This document shows positions 1-9,918 of a stretch of 60,000 bases of DNA, piece after piece. The notes under the pieces were generated by a model. The model ran no database searches. It saw only the letters and a program-made list of their open reading frames with translations, and was not told where the DNA came from. A program made the position numbers and the translations under genes. This DNA is from Adiantum capillus-veneris. Lineage: Eukaryota > Streptophyta > Polypodiopsida > Polypodiales > Pteridaceae. Every line of letters begins with the position of its first letter. The stretch's first letter is position 1. Location of the stretch: the NCBI GenBank assembly GCA_014529385.2, contig CM043953.1:88279842-88339841 (forward strand), given 5' to 3'.

Positions 1-1469
1 GGCCTGTCTTCATCTTGTTCTTTCTGAACCTTTTTAGGGCACTTCGCGGAGATGTGTCCTTGTTCCCTGCATCCAAAACACTTCCCCTCTTTAATGTAGT
101 TGGCTCTCTCCCCGGAGTGAGCCGGGGTCGTGCATCCTTATCTTTTTGATCTTGGGAGCTCTTCTTCTTTCTACTTTCAGTTTTGGAACTCTGTTCGGTT
201 TTCTGCGTCATGATCTCATCTTTGGGGTAAGTCAAACTACCTGAGTGTATGGCAAAGCCCCGTTTCACATGACTCATCAGTTCTTGAAAAGGAATCTAAC
301 TTTTTCTCTAAGCAGTGATCTCGGATCCCCGTAGGAAGTCCCAAGGTAAACCGCTCAATCTGTTCTTTAAACGAGATCTTCTTAAATGAAGCGGGTAGAA
401 AAGAGCTCCAAAATCTCTCGCAATATGCGTCCAAGGTATGTTTCTTGGTCATCCGAAGATGGTTCCAAGCAGTTTGTATGTCGCGTTCGTACTCCCAAGT
501 CAACCAAGAAGAAATAAAAAGCCTTTTAAATTTCAGCCAAATAACTGGCGCTTTCTTGTTCAATAGAAGCGTGGACCATCATGTTCGAGCATTTCCCTTG
601 AAGTAAGAGGTAGCTCTCCAAATCTTGAAGTGCTCAAAGTAATGCCCTCCAGAGAAAGCTATATCAAACTGCTGTATGAAGGCCAAAGCCCTCGAAGCAT
701 CTCAGAATCCAGAAAAAGTGTCAAATTTAATTGACTGTCCACCTTTAAATTCTCGAACTTTCTTGCTTTTATCCTCCAAAAAGTCATATTGGTTGGCTTT
801 ATAGAAATTCTTCTTCTTTGCATAAAATCTGTGATCATTCGAGTCTGAAATATCCGAAGACGAGTCCTCTGTAGAACTGTCAGAAACTGGGCGAAATTTA
901 GGCTTCTTTGCCTTTTTCTTGCCGTTTCCGAAGCTTTGCTTTTTGCTTCGCTTTTTCCCTTTTCTGTCTTCTTCGCTCGAGTCAAAAGAGCTAGAAGAAT
1001 TGTCAGAAGAAGAAGAAGAAGAAGAATTGGATACTCCTCCAAATCTGACACGCTTTTTCGGCTTTCTTACCGAGGCAAAAGCAGATTGATGACCCGAATA
1101 ACCACGGAAGCCAGTTCCTTTCTTCTGCTTTTTGTCGTGCTTTTTGACTTTGTTGGTTGTGTCAAAAAGCTAGGTAATCCGTGTATCAACCACCTCTTCT
1201 AATTCTTGCTCTGTAAAAATCCTCTGAGTAGGAGGTTTCTTGAGTTCCGGTTTGAGGGGTGGTTCTGTGGCCTTCCGCCACTGAGAGTGCACTTCGTCGA
1301 AGGATGTCTGCGTCAAAAATTTTGCAAATTTGGGATCTTTTGCAATGTTGATCATCATCTTTGTCGCATTGTCGACCAATTGTCGACGCTTCATCTCTTC
1401 AATCTCTGCCTGAGTAGGCCGGGGAGGGCCATACTCCTCGTGAGAATCTTCTTCGTGATCTCTTCCCAC
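1..1469 (-). pseudogene. decayed gag polyprotein of E1
   Basis: Structural nucleocapsid polyprotein of an LTR retrotransposon. The reading starts at an ATG at 1469 (MGRDHEEDSHEEYG), 95 bases after the primer-binding site. A serine-rich, Lys-rich stretch follows (about 950-1030), then a gag core near 800-240 with FDTFSGF, a tryptophan-rich WWSTLLLNKK stretch and the DAYCERFW segment. A complete CCHC zinc knuckle is encoded near 40-90 (C-x2-C-x4-H-x4-C, CFGCREQGHISAKC). The frame is broken several times (near 1170, 700 and 560), so no intact protein is made. The knuckle keeps all four metal ligands. Protease and pol would follow to the left of base 1. Confidence 0.8.
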
Positions 1470-1563
1470 ATCCCCAGGTGCAGAAGAAGTTGATTGATCT
1501 CTGTTTCAATCCATAAATGTCGCGAGAAAAAAGCATCAGATTTCCCAGTGGAAGAGAAATCGG

Positions 1564-1580
1564 CCGCGCTTTGATACCAC
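1564..1580 (-). promoter_or_regulatory. primer-binding site of E1
   Basis: Minus strand GTGGTATCAAAGCGCGG abuts the LTR. TGGTATCA is complementary to the 3' end of plant initiator Met tRNA; one base (A for G) departs from the usual TGGTATCAGAGC. Confidence 0.75.
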
Positions 1581-2190
1581 TATAACAAACTTGGACACTC
1601 TAAGTCAAGATTCTATCGCAACACAGCAGAGATTCACTTCAAAACAGTTCACAGTTCAAAATTGATTCGACACGGCCCGGCGGGATTCGGTGCCTAGAGA
1701 TATTGGCCCCAAAGACTCGCGCCCCTTTCGGTATTTCTTTTTGTATTAAATTTGTGCTCAAAGTACAAGGGAGTGGGAGGCTGCTCACTCTCAGACTCTG
1801 CGTCCAGATGCTCCGCAGAGTGGGAGCCCTGCCCACTTATTTATAAGTTTACAAGGGATGCTAAAAGCAGAGCCCCAAAAGCTTCAAAAATCAAAAGCTT
1901 CAAAAAAATAAAGTTATTCCTCTCTCAAGCCTTGCTTAATTAAAGCAACTACAAAAAGCTTCTCAGCGTAGGATTTACGTAGAAGCAAAAGCTGGCTTTT
2001 CCATACGCTGCTGCAACGTCACCACTTTCGTACAATCTGCCGCAAATCGCATCGTAAATCATGTGTCCGTACATGCCACATCAACATTGCAGCGCGAAAT
2101 CTGAAAATCTGCCACGTGTCAATGCCTGTCAACGCGGGGTGTCTGTGTATCGGCTGTGTCCAGACCATGCCACGTAACTAGTTTGTGACA
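1581..2190 (-). repeat. 5' LTR of E1 (610 bp, A-related)
   Basis: Minus-strand reading begins TGTCACAAACTAGTTACGTG and ends TTTGTTATA directly before the primer-binding site. It is a diverged relative of the A-type LTRs (TGTAACAAACTGCTGACGTG). It shares the inner block GAAATACCGAAAGGGGC followed by a TTTGGGGCCAATA-like stretch. The canonical terminal CA is TA here, probably a C-to-T change. Confidence 0.75.
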
Positions 2191-3393
2191 AAGGTCGATC
2201 TCAAAAGTGGATACCATTAGGTAAGGATATTCAAAGGCGACATCTACAAGACCGCTTTTTGCACAGAGCGAGGGCAATAGGAGTATATGGGCATGCCTTT
2301 TGGATTGACACGTATTGTGGGTACATTTAACCGTCTCATGGTAGGTCGTTTTGGCGATATGGTTGGTGTATGTGTGTTCATCTTTCTTGATAATATTCTC
2401 ATTTTTTCTGCATCGTAGGAACAACATGAAAAGGATTCGAAAGAGTATTAACCCATTTGGATGAGTGTCAGTTGTACATTGCGACTAAGAAATCTGAGTT
2501 TTTTCTCATTGAAGTCGCTTATCTGGGTTATATCATTTCTATAGAAGACGCCAAGCTAGATCCCGCAAAGGTGGAACGGGTACGTAATTGGAATTTGCCC
2601 AGAACTGCATATGATGTGCGTTCTTTTCTTGGTTTATGTCAAGCATATAGTTCGCACATGGAGAATTTTACACGCATTGCCGCACCCATGACAGATGTTT
2701 TGAAAGGGGTCCGCCGACAGCGGGTGGATTTGCTCAAGGCGGTCATTGAGGCTTTCGCAGCTCTCAAGGTTGCAGTGAGACAGAAGCACCGTGTTTTATC
2801 CTTGCCACTTGGGATGACCCCTTTGAGGTATGGACGGATGCGAGCAATGTCACCATAGGCGCTGTGCTTCAGCAGCATGGCCGTCCAGTTGCATTCCTTA
2901 GACGGAAGCTCAATAGTGCAAAAAAGAACTATTCAGTTTATGATAAAGAACCTTTGTCTGCTATTCACTCTCTTAAGCATTGGAAGCATTTTTTGTATAG
3001 AAGAGAGTTCACAGTTCGCACAGATCACCAAGCCCTCAAGTGGCTCCAGTATATGCCTAGTGCACATTGGAGTGATCGCCAAGCACGGTGGTCACAATTT
3101 TTTGAGCAATCTGGAGGTTTGATTGATTATGTGCCTAGAAAAGCTAACCCTCGCAGATGCGTTAAGTCGCGAAGGACAGATCCTAGCTCTTGAGTCGAGA
3201 TCCACAGTTTCTCTTTAGGATGTGTCTTTCGACACCATGAAGAACCAGTACGCAGATTCCGAGTTTGGTAAGCAATGGTTGCAGGCTCTTGCTTCCCAAG
3301 GGCCTAGCAACTATCTCATTCGTGATGGTTTGTTGTATTTTCGTCACCATCTATGTGTGTTGCCCTCTCTCAGGACAACCTTATTGCACGATG
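2191..3393 (+). pseudogene. P1 pol, part 1: reverse transcriptase and RNase H of a gypsy element
   Basis: Central part of a Ty3/gypsy pol polyprotein. The 5' end was displaced by E1. RT palm motifs are readable: KVDLKSGYH, GMPFGLT, and the catalytic box as FLDNIL, where the family has FLDDIL, so one metal-binding Asp is lost. From 2457 the RT connection follows (KSEFFLIEVAYLGYIIS; SFLGLCQAYSSHMENF), then RNase H (2864-3190) with RPVAFLRRKLNSAKKNYSVYDKE, VRTDHQALKWL and an incomplete ending. Stops at the H*VR and GQ*EY points and a frameshift near 2440 kill it. The sequence is split at 3394 by a solo LTR and resumes after 4045. The 3' end of the pol resembles the tail found in family B, so P1 may be an autonomous relative of B1/B2. 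Confidence 0.85.
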
Positions 3394-4045
3394 TGTAACA
3401 AACTGCTGACCTGTCAAAGCCCTAAAAAATGGAGCCAACTTGCAGATGTCGGCCGAGGGGCCTAAACCCTAAGAAGAACAAGTAACAGAAGAAGTCCTCT
3501 CAACTAATGGGGACCCTGTCCGATGGGGCCCCAAGTGAAAAGGATTAAAATAAAGCAGGACCCGCACACACGCAAAAATCGATGGCGTGGAAGATTTTCG
3601 AAAATTGCGATGGCATGATGATGTGGCAAGTTGTACGGATTTCCGCGTTTTGCGTTGGTTGATGACGTGGCAACTGTACGGATTTCTGTGATTTACGCTG
3701 GCAGCTTTTTGGCTTTGCTTTTGGACCAGATGCTTTTGAGTTTAAAGGCTTTTCACTGTAATTGCTTTTTAGGCCAAGGGCCTTTAAATATGAGGTTAGG
3801 GCTCATTCTCTGGCATGCTTCCTGGCGAAGTGCAGAGTCTGGAGTAATGGCTTGTACTATGTTGATGCAATATAGAGAAATACCGAAAGGGGCGCCAAAG
3901 TTTGGGGCCAATACTCTCTGGGCTGGAATTCCGCCACTCCGTGTCGCGTGTCATCTCTCTCTCTTTCAATTCAGTTGTTATTGAAGTGCTAAAAGTCTGT
4001 TCAGTCTGTTCTTTTCTATTGGCACGTGGTGCCCGTCTTGTGACA
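3394..4045 (+). repeat. solo LTR, family A (652 bp), TSD CGATG
   Basis: Begins TGTAACAAACTGCTGACCTG and ends CGTCTTGTGACA. It is flanked by perfect 5-bp duplications CGATG (3389-3393 and 4046-4050). Removing it and one duplication restores the P1 reading LLHDVHDSLTGGHRG across the site. It matches both LTRs of A1 along its length. The internal region has been lost by LTR-LTR recombination. Confidence 0.93.
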
Positions 4046-5147
4046 CGATGTACATGACTCTCTCACTGGTGGGCACAGGGGAATGAACACCACTTTGGAA
4101 AAAATAGAAAGATTCTTTTATTGGCCTAAAATGCGAAAGGATGTGTTTCGTTATGTCACACAGTATACTATTTGTCAAAAGATAAAAGCTCCTCCGGGTA
4201 AGCAGCAAAACCTCTTGCTTCCGCTGTCTATTCTCGATAGACCTTTTCAAGATATTTCCATGGATTTTGTGACTAACCTTCCACCTAGTTTGCATTCAAG
4301 AAACACTCAATGTTTAACAATTGTTGATCGTTTCAGCAAGTTTTGCATGTTAATTCCTTATAAGGCCACAATCACCGCACAAGATGTAGCACGTTTATTC
4401 GTTAAGCATTGGTACCCCCTCTGTGGTTTGCCAAAATCAATTGTTTCAAATAAGGATGTTAAGTTCACATCCAATTTTTGGCACGCACTCTTTGAAAATT
4501 TTGGCACTAAGTTAAATTTTTCATCAGCTTTTCATCCACAGTCAGATGGTCAGACTGAGATTTACAATCAATTAACTTTTGATGTTTTAAAGTCCTATGT
4601 GCATGATCCACAGCCTCATTGGGAGCTCTATCTCCCATTGGTTCGGGCTATTTTGAACGACTCTTTTTTCTTTGCCATTGGTCGAACTCCGTATGAGGCA
4701 GCTTTTGGTCGTTCGTACCAGTCACCTTTGACTCGCTCGATCAATCAAATGCCTGATGCCAATGCTGAAAGTCAATCGTTGGATGAGATTTCTGAGAGTG
4801 TGAAGCTTTGGCTAAGCAAGGCTCAGGAGTCTTACTCACGACAGGCTAACAAGAATCGTCAGGATGTTTCGATCAAGGAAGGGGATTGGGTTTACTTAAA
4901 GAATCATGAAGCAACGTCTTAAGCAAGTTAGAAAAAAAGTCCTAAGTTGTCTTTCAAAATGTATGGTCCATTCCTGTCATTTAAAAGATAAATGAGGTTT
5001 CTATGAAATTGCAATTGCCTAACTCATGGTCAATGCACAACGTTTTCAATGTTTCTTGACTGAAAGTGTTTCAGGGAACACCTCCGAAGGACATTTCCAA
5101 AGAAGAAGAGCCGGAGATCATCGATGAAGCTGAAGTCATGGACCCAA
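4046..5147 (+). pseudogene. P1 pol, part 2: integrase
   Basis: Inserts retrotransposon cDNA into host DNA. The zinc-binding region starts at the His pair HDSLTGGH. The later pair reads YTICQ where CxxC is expected, so one Cys is lost. The core has ISMDFVTN (first Asp), SNKDVKF where SDRD is usual (second catalytic Asp replaced by Asn) and HPQSDGQTE (Glu kept), then PYEAAFGRSYQSPL. The longest open stretch, 4083-4922, stops at TAA. Beyond it a frame-broken GPY-like tail is visible to 5147 (MYGPF, INEVSYEI, EEPEIIDEAEVMD in shifted frames). It ends abruptly where B1 begins. Confidence 0.88.
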
Positions 5148-6424
5148 TGTCACGTGACACATCCCAACCCTATGTGTCCATGGACAAGCTACACCACAGC
5201 AGGATTCAGTCAATTCAGTCAGTTTAGATTAGCAGTGATCTGGCACTTTTGTGAGTCTATTCGTAGACCGTGCATGCCGAGTCACTTAGCATAGATGCAT
5301 ATCCTTCGGTTGCACAGCACGATCATCGGAATTTCCATCAAAATCCATTAGCATCAGTTAGGGAAATTTTCCAGTGCATTTAGCCTATTTTCCTATTTAT
5401 TGGTATTTTCACTTATTATTTTTACGTGACTTTCCAACAAAAGTAGATAGGGCAATTTTGCTAAGTTAATATATAAGCTAACCCAAGTTAGCACTTTCTG
5501 GCAGAAGAGACAGCAAGAGCTTCCCGCTCAACAGGCAACTTCTCAACAGTAACCCCCCTCAGCAGTAGACCCTAGCCATCCACTCTTCCCTTTGGCGTTT
5601 TCCTCCCACCCAGCGTTTTTCAGCCTGGACAAAAACGCCAGCATCACTTGTAGATTCAGCGTTTTTTCAACCTTGTCAAAAACGTCAGCTCAGCAGTAGC
5701 AAAAACGCAGAATTCAGTAGTTGGATTCTTGCAGTTTCAGCCTATGACACGGTAGCAGACCAGCCATAGCGATTCTGACCTCAACAAACCATAGCCAGCA
5801 CTGGCATTTTTACTAACGCTAGACAACCTGCAAGTTCAGCGTTTTCTTCAGCAAAATTCAGCAATTACTAACGCTAGTATCTGCTGCCATTTTTAGCAAG
5901 GAAAAACACATGCTGTCCCAACGTTTTTCAGCATACAACATTGACCTAAAACGCAGCCTGACAAGTGCAGATCTGCAGCGTTTCCATCACCAGCATGACT
6001 CCGAATGAACCAGTCATTTTCAGCCATTAAAATAGCAAGAAAAACAGTCATTTCAGCCTCGAAACAGACACCGAATTCAGCCCATAGAAGATCACAGTTT
6101 TTCAGCCACGAAGTCGCCGTCGTCATCACCGTCGTTGTCGTCGGCATAGTCCCATTGCATTAGTCCATTGCATAAGCATTGTACACCTTTGTGCAATCAA
6201 AGTAGACCACTCTCGCCGACGAGAGCGGGGCCTTCAGAGGAGGGTTTTACAACCTCTCAGGTGTCGTATCTCTTCTCTCTCCTTCTCTCAGTCTCATTCA
6301 CTTGCATGCACAATATCCACTCACTTTGTTCGTGATCATAGCACTCTACAAGACGGAAGGCACCTTGAGCAATAAAGATCACTAATCTTGAGAAAATACA
6401 ACATTCATTCCGTTGCACCTAACA
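5148..6424 (+). repeat. 5' LTR of B1 (1277 bp)
   Basis: Begins with the 12-bp perfect palindrome TGTCACGTGACA and ends TTGCACCTAACA just before the primer-binding site. A TATA box (TATATAAG) lies at 5470-5477. The central third (about 5590-5960) is packed with short GCGTTTT/AAAACGC motifs that vary between LTR copies. Matching LTRs are at 9919, 16991 (minus), 24341 (minus) and 34176 (minus). Confidence 0.92.
5470..5477 (+). promoter_or_regulatory. TATA box in B1 5' LTR
   Basis: TATATAAG in the LTR. The same position is kept in the 3' LTR (10243-10250) and, inverted, in the B2 LTRs (near 17780 and 25120), as expected of the Pol II promoter. Confidence 0.6.
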
Positions 6425-6441
6425 TTGGTATCAGAGCTTTG
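6425..6441 (+). promoter_or_regulatory. primer-binding site of B1
   Basis: TTGGTATCAGAGCTTTG directly follows the LTR; TGGTATCAGAGC is complementary to the initiator Met tRNA 3' end. Confidence 0.9.
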
Positions 6442-6931
6442 GAAGTGTTATGCATTACTCAAGGAAAGAACCACAAGAACCACAAGAAATTTTTTTGCTT
6501 TTTGCGATCACATGAACCCGAGTTTACTTGGACGTGGCGATTCCTAATCGTGTTTTGTTGAAGAGTGACAAGAACCCCAAGAAAGAAGGGCTTGTCCAGC
6601 CTCCCCTTGTGTCTCTTTTCACTCATTGAGAGCGGACCGTGCACTTAGCGACCGGCCAATCGACGTGAGGTAGGAAAAAGCAACCTTGGTGTGAGCGCAA
6701 GGCCGCCAAGGGGTGCGCCCGCAAAAAAGGGTAGAACTCGAGTGAAGAGAAGATCCTTCTCCAACGCGATTTGCAAGCGAAAGAAAACCTCAAGAACCCC
6801 AAGAACCCAAGACCCTCAAGACTCAAGAACCTCAAGGACCCAAGATTCTCACGAATCAAGGACCTCAAGAACCTCAAGACCCTCAAGAACCAAAGTTCCT
6901 CGCGAGCTTAAGACCCCAAAGATCCTAGTGC

Positions 6932-8981
6932 ATGTTCGTCACCCGAAGCGGCATGGACTCTTCGCATTCAGGTGATGAGCATGAGAGAGGCGACGAAGGA
7001 TTCTCCCCACCAGGAGATTTTTCCAACCCTCCCCCTTCGCCATCTACGCCACAAGTTGTCCTCCCTCCTATGGAGATGATGGTCAAGTCGATGTTGGACA
7101 TGATGGCACAACAACAAGAAACGAATCGAGTTGCATTCGCACAACTTGAAAGCAAAGCAGAAGAACAAGCAGCAAAGGACCGTGCACAAGAAGCCAAGGA
7201 TCGCGAGCGGGATGAAAGAAACGCAAGATTGGCTGCACAATAAGTAGAAAATCGACTTGCTCTCGAACGCGAGCGCACTGAACGAAAAGAACGCAAAACA
7301 GAAAGGGACGCCGAGCGAGAAGCTCAAAGGGAGATTCGTAATCAAAAATTTATTACGCAAGTCCTAGCCTCGAAGACCGAACCACCCAAAGATCGTGGAA
7401 GTTCGTCAAGTGGCGCAAGCCACGATGCGGATTCACACAATCCGGTCACAGAGAAGTTGACTTTCAGTAAGTATGACGGTAAGATGGATGCTACTGTTAT
7501 TCATTCTTGGTTGCATCAATTTAATTCTTATTTTGCGACAACTAAAGAAAGCAGGCAATAGCAAAGTTTTGACGGCAGCTATGTACCTTGCCGGTGATGC
7601 CATAAATTGGTACCAGGCATGGCAAGAGGCACAGCTAGCCGCGCACCTAGAGGCAGCCGACGATTTCACGCCCCTCTCTTTTAGTTGGGCTCATTTCCAA
7701 GACAAGCTCAAGGCGCGGTTTATGCTACCTCAGTACCTTGCACGATTGAAGGACGATTGGCGAGCTATCAAGCAAAACGGTATACCGGTTATGTCTTTCT
7801 CTAATCGTGTTTTGCAGCTTGGCACTCAATTACACAAATCGGATGCGAAGCACAAGGAGGCATTTCTTTACGGATTGGACGAGTATATCAAGTATGATGT
7901 CAAGGTACTCGATCCAATCGATCTCAACAAAGCGGTAGCCATTGCTCTCGCACAGGAGATGAAGCACAATAAGGGAAAGCCTAAGGAGAACAAGACTTCC
8001 ACAAGTACCTCGCAGACTTCTCAGAACCCGCAGAATGATAAGAACGGTAAGAATGGTAAGAATGATAACTCTTCTAACCAATCTTCCAACAATCTCTCAT
8101 CAAAGAATTCTTCCAATGAATCCAAGGGTAAGGCTAACACAACTGCTAAACCTAAGCTTACTCCAAATGAAAAGGTCGCACAAGGAATTGTAGGAGTATA
8201 CATCACGTCGGAAGAACAAAGCACTTATTCTAATGAAGGTCGTTGTTTTCATTGTCACATTAAGGGTCACATAAAAAGAACATATCCTAAGCTTGAATCT
8301 AATGAATCTAAAGAACCCACAGCACCCACTACATCTGTCAATGCAATGAATGATAACACAGGTGTGCCCAAAGTTTCTCAGGACCCTCCCATTGATGATT
8401 CTCTCATTAAATGTTATGGTCGTACGTCGGGGCACCGTTTTGTCATATTGTTTGACCCAGGTAGTATGCATGATGTGATTAGTTCCTCTCTTGTTGAGAG
8501 GGCCCGCCTCGAAGTTAGTCCGAGATCTCCTATCGAGGTCTCTGGCTTTCGTCCTGGTATGGACGCTCTCATCACGGAGGAATGCCTTGATATGTTGTTT
8601 GCAATGCAACAGACTGCCTTCACTAGAAGATTTGTTGTTTCTCCTCTCTCAGGATGCGATATGATTTTAGGCATTAGATGGTTTCGTGATAATGACGCTC
8701 TCCTGAAATTTGCGGCTAACACTATAACTCTCAATGTCGACAGTGATTCTCCTATTGTCATTCATGGAAAAAACATTGCTCCTTCTCCATCTCTCATTGC
8801 TAATATGCAAGACAAGATTGAAAGGATTCGAGATAAGGAGACTCTCTCAGTCTCTTTTTCTCCACAGAATGACACACAGAACTTGCATGATTATGAGAAG
8901 CATGATGATTTGAATGATAATGATTTACATGATGATTTGGATGAAAAAGACAAGCATGATGGATTCATGAAGATGATGTGA
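6932..8981 (+). pseudogene. B1 gag-protease polyprotein (frame-broken)
   Basis: Capsid/nucleocapsid plus retropepsin. A proline-rich N-terminus from an ATG at 6932 leads into a coiled coil of Glu/Arg/Ala repeats (about 7090-7340, interrupted by TAA at 7241). The capsid core follows (NPVTEKLTFSKYDGKMDA, then AGDAINWYQAWQEAQLAAHL). A 1-base insertion near 7545 shifts the frame into the open reading 7473-8981. Next come an Asn/Ser/Lys-rich linker (about 7990-8130), a zinc knuckle CFHCHIKGHIKRTYPK whose last ligand is Tyr not Cys, and a retropepsin fold: FVILFDPGSMHDVISSSL (D-P-G where D-S/T-G is expected) and SGCDMILGIRWF. The tail is a run of DDLND/HDDL acidic-His repeats. B2 has the same layout. 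Confidence 0.85.
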
Positions 8982-9133
8982 TTGTTCACAAGGATGATGT
9001 GTTAGTGGATGCTTTTCCTAGCAAAGCTAACCTCGTTGTAGATTCGATCAATCACGAAGATCCGATCTTGGCTTTCGAGTCGAGGTCCAAAGAACCTCCA
9101 CACGACGATTCGATCATTTAGGACGAACCGATC
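8982..9133 (+). other. B1 spacer with tandem protein repeat
   Basis: Frame-shifted continuation (DDVIVHKDDVLVD...) containing repeated units of the type DPILAFESRSKEP and, after a TAG, DEPILALEPWSKEP. B2 has the same unit at 21743-21900 (EEPILALEPRSKEP). It joins the protease to the 3' ORF, in the place where RT, RNase H and integrase would be in an autonomous element. Confidence 0.6.
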
Positions 9134-9907
9134 TTGGCTCTCGAGCCTTGGTCCAAAGAGCCATCACAAGAAGTATTATGTGTTCGCATGATTGATACAC
9201 ACACATTGTTCGAGTGTTTCATTCGTGAAGGTTTCCTGTATTTTAGTCAGCATCGTTATGTGATCCCTTTTACTAGGCATGACATAGTGTATCTTGAGCA
9301 CCTTTCTCTCATGGATGAGCACGAATGTATGCGGATTTTTCGAGAAAAGCTGAAAAGTTTGTATGTAAGGAAGTCGCATTCCATGTCTCTTCCTTGGCAT
9401 GACACAGTTTCCGAAAGATCACATGATAGTATGAGCACCAAGCATGGGCATTTCCATTGTGATTTGCCACAGTTGATTGATTTCGATCAAACAGAAAAGA
9501 TTCGATCGCATTGTTTGCATGTGTTTGATGAACGGGTTGTCACTCCGTCTCTATGTTCATCTACATTGCATACACAGTCTTTAGAGAAGACAAGATTTTT
9601 TTCCTTCACTTTACATGGAATGGGTATGTTCATGGTTTTGTGTTGGAGATTGTTTCAGGAATTTTCAGCCATGGAGATTCTTGCAGATGGAAGAAGCATG
9701 ACTCTAGACGAAGTTGAAGCAAGGAAGAAGATTCAGAAGACTTTGAGTCGCTTTTGGCGCGGCCCAAAGAAGCAAGCGTTGCAGACCTTTATGAAGTTTA
9801 AGTACCGCACGACCCACACATTAGAGTGGGCCGACGCAGAGTCCCTTCCAAGATTCCGGATGCTGTTGGCGATCTCCATACAGTTCGGTACCAGTACCTC
9901 ACTTTGA
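9134..9907 (+). pseudogene. B-family 3' ORF (257 codons), chromodomain-like tail
   Basis: An open frame from ATG 9134 to TGA 9907, ending 11 bases before the LTR across the polypurine tract. The first 150 residues (LFECFIREGFLYFSQHRYVIPF..., HSMSLPWHDTVSERSH) match no family I recognise. The last 60 (RFWRGPKKQALQTFMKFK, then EWADAESLPRF) look like the degenerate chromodomain/GPY tail of gypsy integrases. A parallel tail is embedded in the B1 3' LTR (FHHGSKKQVRQYFLKFK). The B2 counterpart is at 18102-18819. It may be the relic of an integrase C-terminus kept after loss of the pol core. The frame is open but its expression is unproven, hence the cautious label. Confidence 0.55.
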
Positions 9908-9918
9908 AAAGGAGGGGA
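9907..9918 (+). promoter_or_regulatory. polypurine tract of B1
   Basis: AAAAGGAGGGGA directly before the 3' LTR. The B2 counterpart reads AAAAGGATGGGA (minus strand, 18102-18113). Confidence 0.85.

Larger units (their letters stand above)
1..2190 (-). mobile_element. E1: 5' part of a Ty3/gypsy-type LTR retrotransposon
   Basis: Read on the minus strand this is an LTR (2190 to 1581), a Met-type primer-binding site, then gag running off the left edge. It lies inside the reverse transcriptase of P1: at 2191 the text changes abruptly to plus-strand RT coding sequence (KVDLKSGYH). The 3' LTR and the left copy of the TSD would be outside the window, so the duplication cannot be tested here. Confidence 0.8.

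Noticed and set aside
2119-2427. Minus ORF over the P1 reverse transcriptase
   Set aside because: Shadow frame of the plus-strand RT motifs.
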